From: Amoebidium appalachense
Taxonomy: Eukaryota; Ichthyosporea
Assembly: GCA_963693365.1 (NCBI GenBank)
Contig: CAVNZM010000010.1
Coordinates: 1,736,001-1,800,000 of the forward strand
Direction: 5' to 3'
DNA: 64,000 nt
Positions 47,013 to 64,000 of this stretch are shown here, piece by piece. The notes below the pieces were generated by a model. It searched no databases, was not told the origin of the DNA, and was given only the letters and a program-made list of their open reading frames with translations. Made by a program: the position numbers and the translations under genes. Numbering within the stretch: position 1 is the first letter of the stretch; each line of letters starts with the position of its first letter.

Positions 47013-48381
47013 CCTGCTGGAGGTGGCGCCCAACGGTACCCCACTGGGAGATATGAACTGTTGGTAATGGTAGTGATAAGATGCACGTTTTGGGTAATTC
47101 TCAACGGTGGTCGTACGTGCAAGACACGCGAGGGTCCACCAAAAAGGAACACCAACACACACGCACACTGCAACACTAGTGGCCCAGACTGACACTCTCA
47201 GCAAAAGCACACGTGCATACATGCGTACGCCTAATATACACATGCACACAAGAGCAAAGAAACGTCACACGCACACACTAATTCACTTACGCCTTCACGG
47301 AACCATCTCTCCTCCCACCTACACCCCCACATGCAAAAACCACAAGGTACCTGGTTTGGATTGTATTTCTGCGGACCAAGCGGTGTGTTGCGGCATGTGC
47401 CGCCCGGGTTACTCTACAAACTCAAGCCCTTTCTTGCTCTTCTCCCTCAATATGTTTTCCTTGTTCCCGTGAGGACTAAAAACATACAAATCACCCTGTA
47501 GATTACTATACCTCTTCCTTACACTCTAACCGTTCTCCGTTTCTGGCGCCTCGGATCGGATTCCAGAGTTGAAGTCTGCTTAAAGATGGATCGACCTAAT
47601 GCTATCTCGTACTAATTGACACATATGAAGTGAATACACCAATCAAATGCGACCAAATGTCAGGCAGTGGCATGTGGCAACTTTTGCGCAGCGCAAAGGT
47701 GCGCGAAGGCCACAAGGCGGCCTTTTTTTTTTCTTTCTTTTTTTTTTTTTTTTTTTTTTTAGCGGCTTGTTCTATCACGGGTGGCTGATGATCCCTGTCG
47801 AACATCAGCGGTCCTGCACACTTCAAGCTTCTCCTTTCCAAAAAATTAGAAACAAGGGAACCTGTGATGCTCGGGAGCATGAATTGCTAACGATGTTTGT
47901 GCAAGACGGCTTCAGAGAGCAAAAAACCACACACACTCATAAACACGTTCACCCTCTAGTTAGCCAGGCTAACGATTTCGCGGAGTTCTTCGCGAAACCT
48001 AGTAGATTGCCAAGGGCATGTGTAGTAGCGTGCTGCCTGAAAGTTAGGTGATGTTTATCCCGTTAGCACGCAAACAGTTGGCTTCAAGGGTTCTGTCAGC
48101 CTCCGAGACGTAGCCTGGCCAAAAGGAAAACATGTTTCTCCCTGCAGCTGTGCCTGTACGTCACACGTGCGAGTTACGCATAACGTAGCGCGCACGAACG
48201 GTACGCAGTTCTAGACACCTGCACCCGTAACCGCTCCCTGCACGTCCACACATCCACTCTTGAATCTCGGACTCGGTACCCACCCACACACTATCACACA
48301 CGAATATGCACGCTCGTACCATAACTGTGTGGCTTCAACACATACACACACAGCACGCACACGCACACGTTTGCCTGTGTA

Positions 48382-48459
<78 letters not shown>

Positions 48460-48460
48460 A

Positions 48461-48528
<68 letters not shown>

Positions 48529-48865
48529 ATGCGCCTTGTGGGCGCGCATGTGGCCCCGTGTGTGTGGCGACGGGCACACACACTTTTGTCCGTATGTGCA
48601 GGTGTGTATGGTAACGAATTTTAAGATGTGTAGCAGTGTGGGAGAGTGTGGGTGGGTGGGTGTGGTTGTTTATGTGTTTGGGAGGTTTGGTGTTAGGGGG
48701 GGGAGGGAGGTAGAAAGAGTTGCAGTCGAAGGTAGAACTACACATGCATTCATGACGGACAACTATAGCTAAACGCAGATTGCAATTTCACACAAAGAGT
48801 ATGCCTCACTTATGGGTGGTGGTAGTAGTTGTTGTTGTTGTTGTTGTGTGGCGAGTGTTGTGTGG

Positions 48866-48902
<37 letters not shown>

Positions 48903-49136
48903 GGGGGGGGGGGGGGGGGGGGGGCAGCATTATGGTTGCCCAACCCCTCAGGGCCTGGGCTCAGTGGGCTATGTAACGACTTGTGCACATGAAAGTGTTC
49001 CATGCCGTGGGGGCGGTGGGGAGGTGCATTTGTGGCAAAGCCGATGATCAAATAGCCGACCGTTTTTGTGCTTTTCCAGTTAGACTGTGTACAGGTGCAC
49101 GTGCACGTTAGAGTGCAGGTCTGTAGGTATATTATG

Positions 49137-49200
<64 letters not shown>

Positions 49201-49544
49201 TATGTGTGTGTGTGTGTGGTGTGGTGTGGTGTGGTGTGTATATACGTGGGTGGTTGAGCGCTGGTCCACATGTCATAATGGTGCACGCGAGTGGCAATTG
49301 TGTTGTGTGCCCGGTGTGTTCGTGCACCTGCATGCACTACATCACAGGGAATACACACTACACATGCCAGTACGGTAAACTCTGCCACGAGAAGGAGTAA
49401 TTTGAATTTCTTCGTAGATGGGGTTTCTGTGTCGAAAGACACAGATCTAGACCGCGGATCAGAAATGGACCTTAAATGAAGTAGCTTTATAAGCCTTTAG
49501 AATTTTTAATTTTCTTTTTTCTTTTTTTTCTTTCTGGTGTATGC

Positions 49545-49638
<94 letters not shown>

Positions 49639-49703
49639 TTGTTCTTTTCTTTTATTTCTTCATTTTTTGTGGGGGGGGTGATCGGGAGATACGGAAAAGG
49701 GAA

Positions 49704-49749
<46 letters not shown>

Positions 49750-49860
49750 CATACGTCACACATACATCCACACATACCGAGACACCCGAACACCTCGTCG
49801 ACGAAATCCAACTCAGATACTGCTTCAACACTGCTTCGCCACTTGAACATGGGAGGAATG
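47013..49860. other. Intergenic, upstream of the F-BAR RhoGEF gene
   Basis: Includes unique DNA (47013-48350) likely holding the promoter, a T run (about 47721-47760), GT arrays (48384-48457, 48466-48527, 49143-49218, 49550-49637) and a G run (48869-48924). One copy of the dispersed TTGTCCGTCATGA element lies at about 48745-48820. No coding exon is supported. Confidence 0.5.
48745..48822 (-). repeat. Dispersed TTGTCCGTCATGA element upstream of the RhoGEF gene
   Basis: Minus strand reads CCCATAAGTGAGGCATACTC, TTTGTGTGAAATTGCAATC and TAGTTGTCCGTCATGAATG in order, matching the intronic copies. It lies outside any recognised gene but in the orientation of the RhoGEF gene, and could be within its 5' UTR. 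Confidence 0.65.
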
Positions 49861-49870
49861 GGGGGGGGGG

Positions 49871-50095
49871 GCTGCTTAATGAGTGTTTCATAAAGGAACA
49901 TAGCACTAACAAGTTGGATCGCAATCGAAGACAAACCAAAACCTGGTGACCCAGCCTTAGAGGCCACCGTGAGGGTACAGCACTGAAGGATAGCTCAAGA
50001 GATTGCAGAGCCACAAATGTGGGCAGGAAGGCTTTCGTGGTGTCGAGCTGTGTCGGGAAGATGTATAGGAAGTTTGATTCTGGGAGGGAAGGGCC

Positions 50096-50145
<50 letters not shown>

Positions 50146-50587
50146 GAGAAGTAGGGGAGAGGTTGAGAGAGACCGTGTGTGCATGGGAGAGAGGTTGTGC
50201 GAAGAGAGAGAGAGATTGAGGGAGAGAGAGAAAGGGAGGATGAAAGAGGGGGGGGGGGGGGGGGATGAGAGAGAGAGAGTGTGTGCGTGTCATGCGGAGT
50301 GTGAAGAGAAGAGGGAGGTGTTGAACATGGGAGGAAAGGGGGGGGGGGGGGGGGGGGGGGGGGCTGCTTAATGAGTGTTTCATAAAGGAAAATAGCACTA
50401 ACAAGTTGGATCGCAATCGAAGACAAACCAAAACCTGGTGACCCAGCCTTAGAGGCCACCGTGAGGGTACAGCACTGAAGGATAGCTCAAGAGATTGCAG
50501 AGCCACAAATGTGGGCAGGAAGGCTTTCGTGGTGTCGAGTTGTGTTGGGAAGATGTATAGGAAGTTTGATTCTGGGAGGGAAGGGCC

Positions 50588-50621
<34 letters not shown>

Positions 50622-50640
50622 GGGGGGGGGGAGAGAAAAG
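49871..50640. repeat. 492-bp tandem duplication
   Basis: A segment beginning GCTGCTTAATGAGTGTTTCA occurs at 49871 and 50363 and continues for about 230 bp at near identity, then poly-G and related GA-rich sequence (GAGAGGTTGAGAGAGACCGT in both) complete the unit. On the minus strand the conserved block is open (containing FLPTFVALQSLELSFSAVPS), with a possible 3' splice site CCCAG before it, so a duplicated exon cannot be excluded. No family is recognised. Confidence 0.8.
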
Positions 50641-52723
50641 TAGGGGAGAGGTTGAGAGAGACCGTGTGTGCATGGGAGAGAGGTTGTGCGAAGAGAGAGA
50701 GAGGTTGAGGGAGAGAGAGAAAGGGAATGAAAGAGGGGGGGGGAAGGGGGGGGGGGGGGATGAGAGAGAGAGAGTGTGTGTGTGTGTGTCATGCGGAGTG
50801 TGAAGAGAAGAGGGAGGTGGGGGGGAGGGGGGAAGAGAGAGAGAGAAAGAAAGGAGGGAGGAATGAAGGAGGGAGGGAGAGCACGGGGGAGAGACGGCAG
50901 CCGGGGGGGGGGGGGGGGGAAGGGGGGAGGAGGGAAGGCCGAACGAGAAGGGAGAAAATAAGGGGAAAAGGCCACCGTGTGTGCACGTGAGAGCTGATGG
51001 TGCGGAGTGAATGAGGGGGTGGCAGGGGGAAGGGGGGAGGGGGGGGGAGAGTGAGAGACAGACAGAGAGAGAGAGAGTGTGTGTGTGTGTGATACACATG
51101 TATATACATAGAGAGAGGGGAAAGGGGGGGTTACACTTTACTCGTAGCGCAAAGAGATTCAAAAGATACAAGGAAACCCCAAAAAAACGGGTGGATCGGT
51201 GGGTGTGGGGGGGAGGGGGAGGGTGGGAAGAGGAGGAGGAGGGGGGGGGGGAGGTGGGTGGGGGGGGGGGGGGGGGGGGGGGGGGGGAGACCCAAGGTAG
51301 CTCAACACAATAGAAGAAGATTGGTCGAAAGGTGGGAAACTTTAATTACTGAAACATGTGCAGCAGAGGTTGGGTATGCAGAAGAAGAAAGGAAGAGGGG
51401 GAGGGGGGGGGGGGGGGGGAGGGGGGGCCCAAAAGTCGAAAGATGGGAAACTGTGATGACTTAACCGTGTGCAGTACGTGTTGGGAGTACAGAAGAAAGA
51501 GGGGGGGGGGGGGGGGGGGGAGGAGCAATGCACAAAAGGAAAGGGAGGGGGGAGGGGGGGGGGGGGGGGGGGGGGACACTTACCCCGAATCATTGTGTCA
51601 GAACAAGAACCACTTTCGTGACGCTGAGACCCGGGCTGAAGTTGCTAAAATGAGAATGGTAACCGGCTTGCATCTGACTAGAAGGTCGAGCTAGGCTCAG
51701 TATTTTGTAACATGTGATGCTGGTAAGGACACAACTCAGGGTTCTACTCAAAATGCTCCACTCGGTATGCTCCAAGTTACCTTCCCCAATCCGCAAGCTT
51801 CTACCATCCTAACACTATTACCTGAAATTCATGAGTCCTATAACGCTTTGCCTCAAATCCACCTGACGGCAACCTCAAGTAAGTGCGTAAGTTACGGAAA
51901 AGACACACGTCTAACCTCTGCTGGTTGCCGCGTTCTGTGCACAAATAAAAGAAAAAAAATGGAACCTCAAGTGTTGCTCACTCACTATGTCTTTGTCATA
52001 ATTGGCCAGACCTGCGGGCAGCGGCAACAACTGCTCACTGCCAGCAATGGGCGATTGGTAGAACGAGCTTGCGCAAGCATTACATACGGTCTCAGCCGCC
52101 CAGCACGTTAGCAATATAAAGTCTTTAAGGACAAAGGGTTCATTTTGAAATTTCACTATGTAATTGATCAAATTGCATATGTAGGATTATCGGCCCCCAC
52201 TGAGTATCGGGAGTTAGGGAGTATGGGGGATTACGATCTGCCGTTATGCACATGCATGGTTCATCCCCGCACTCAATTTGATTGGTGTGGACATAACGGA
52301 CCAATAGTCTTATATACCATATATAAATTTATTTTTGGACATTTATTCGTTAAGTCACGGAATTTCAATGGAATGTGCCGCGGGATCATAAGGCCAAATA
52401 AAGTTATATTTGAGGATTACACTATTGGCTATTGTTTCTGGATTTTTGGTGATTACGTAACTCCCCGCGGCTCAGAAAGTATAAGTGAAGTGCTTGGTGG
52501 GGTCCTTATACTTTGGATACCATCATCGTGAGCAGCAGTGACTCCCCCTCGAGCTCTCCCCCCACACAACTTTTGACCCTCATCCCCCCCCTCCCCCCTC
52601 CACATATATCCTCCCCACCCGAACTATAATACGCCCTGTTTTGTGCTTCTTTTATATACCTCTTTTCAGCCGTCAGTTCCCCACATCTTCGGTTCTAGCA
52701 GAATTCCCTTTTTTGCAGGAAAC
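50640..52723. other. Intergenic upstream of NDUFAF5
   Basis: G-rich and GA-rich low-complexity sequence to about 51580, with two diverged copies of a block ending TTTCCCACCTTTCGACC / TTTCCCATCTTTCGAC on the minus strand (about 51310-51385 and 51430-51495). From 51600 the DNA is unique and complex. A minus-strand open segment with plausible splice sites (51644-51586, containing QLQPGSQRHESGSCSD) is noted but not called. The NDUFAF5 promoter should lie near 51900-52700. Confidence 0.45.
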
Positions 52724-62756
<10,033 letters not shown>

Positions 62757-63015
62757 AGCCCGGCACGTCCCGAAACTATTGTCATGTTAGACCCAAACAA
62801 GCCCAACTGGACTCCGGTAACACGAGTCAACGAGTCTTGAGGAAGACGTTTTCCCTTCTCGATTGGTTTTTCGACCCATGTACTGTCCCTGTTTGTCGTT
62901 TTTTTTTTTTTTTTTTTTTTTTTTGTGTGTTTCTTCTTGGCCCCTTTCTCAGTGCTCATAGTTGTGAAGGAAATCGTGCCTACAAGGAAGGTATTGGGTG
63001 GAGGGGTGTGTGTGT

Positions 63016-63055
<40 letters not shown>

Positions 63056-63803
63056 GATGCTTGTCTTGAGACTGTATTGTACACTGTGCAACAATAATTG
63101 TGTTTCTCAAATCCAAAGATTTCTGGATTTCTGTGGGATTTGCGAAGGATGTATACAGTTGGTCAATCGAATGGTTAGGTTAGGTATGATGTATTACCAC
63201 ATGTACATGCTGTGCTGGAAATTCCTAACATGTAGTACATGGGAAAGTGTACTTAATACCCAAACACACACACACACAAACACGCACGCACACACACACA
63301 CACACACACACCCACACACACACACACTGTTATCAGTCTCTGGGATGGACCACCACTGCCATGCAAAATTAAACATAAAGAAAACATATACTCAATGCAG
63401 CCTTTGGAGCCACGTGCGCAATATGGGCCTGAGAATTTGGATCCGTTGGTGTGCCTGTTTCTCAGCAGGCTCGCATTGTGGGTTCATGAAAGTGTGAACA
63501 CCTTGTGTGGGCGTATGCACGGGAGTGTGTGTGTTTGTCTGTGTGGGTGGGTGGGCGTGGATGTGTGTGTGTGGGTGTGGGTGTGGGTGTGATTGTGTAC
63601 GTGTGTGTAGTGTGTGTGCGTGTGTGTGTGCGTGTGTGCGTGTGTGCGTGTGCATGTGTGGGCGTGGGCGTGGGTGCTCGTGTGCGCGCGTGTGTGATAC
63701 GTAAAATGGTCTGATATTCCATACTGGGCTTCGAATTCCGGACCGTGTGTGCATGTATGTGTAAGCGTAAATGTATGGATGTATGCTTCTCTCTGTGTGT
63801 GTG

Positions 63804-63893
<90 letters not shown>

Positions 63894-64000
63894 TTTGTGG
63901 GTATATGTGAGCGTGTTTGTGTGTGCCACGGTGCACGGTGTGACGGTGTGTGCTTGTTTATCCGTGATGATGTGTGGATTCTAAGGTGTGGGTGGGTGTG
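62757..64000. other. Intergenic, 3' of NDUFAF5
   Basis: Contains a T run (62900-62924), a G run (63017-63054), short CA arrays (63264-63325) and a long GT array (63804-63891). No further exon was recognised on either strand before the window ends. Confidence 0.5.

Overview
This is a eukaryotic nuclear fragment, very probably from a protist. It carries spliceosomal genes with many GT-AG introns. Coding exons are mostly 15-200 nt and sit in introns of a few hundred to about 2,800 nt that are packed with poly-C/poly-G runs, (CA)n/(GT)n, (CT)n/(GA)n and (GGGA)n arrays. Almost every long open reading frame here is translated microsatellite. The real genes only appear when short, complex exons are joined with consistent splice phase. 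Four such genes could be assembled; in each, the exon lengths sum to a multiple of three. A complex I assembly factor implies mitochondria with complex I. F-BAR and Dbl-type RhoGEF domains fit an opisthokont- or amoeba-like actin/membrane cytoskeleton, but I cannot name the organism.

Layout: (1) 356-11163, + strand: a DUF3754/TMEM143-like protein, 15 exons, probably mitochondrial. (2) 11164-16944: intergenic, with a complete TRIM-like LTR element (509- and 483-bp terminal repeats, 5-bp target duplication) and two copies of a tRNA-related repeat, one carrying a nested insertion with an 11-bp target duplication. (3) 16945-19133, - strand: a PRXL2/AhpC-TSA_2 thioredoxin-fold protein, 3 exons. 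(4) 19134-23956: intergenic, with CCAAT-containing inverted repeats, a weak small ORF and an inverted repeat pair. (5) 23957-47012, - strand: a 27-exon F-BAR/coiled-coil/RhoGEF (DH-PH) protein of about 1,081 residues with a C-terminal LKKT motif resembling WH2. (6) 47013-52723: intergenic, with a 492-bp tandem duplication. (7) 52724-62756, + strand: NDUFAF5, the complex I assembly methyltransferase-fold hydroxylase, 13-14 exons. (8) 62757-64000: no gene seen.

Two genes (TMEM143-like and NDUFAF5) point to mitochondria, one (PRXL2-like) to redox control, and one to Rho/actin signalling at curved membranes; nothing suggests they are co-regulated. The most notable signals are the F-BAR+DH+PH (+WH2-like) architecture, the TRIM element, a dispersed intronic repeat with a TTGTCCGTCATRA signature always in gene orientation, recurrent duplications across 3' splice sites, and a C-rich sense-strand bias of intron repeats.
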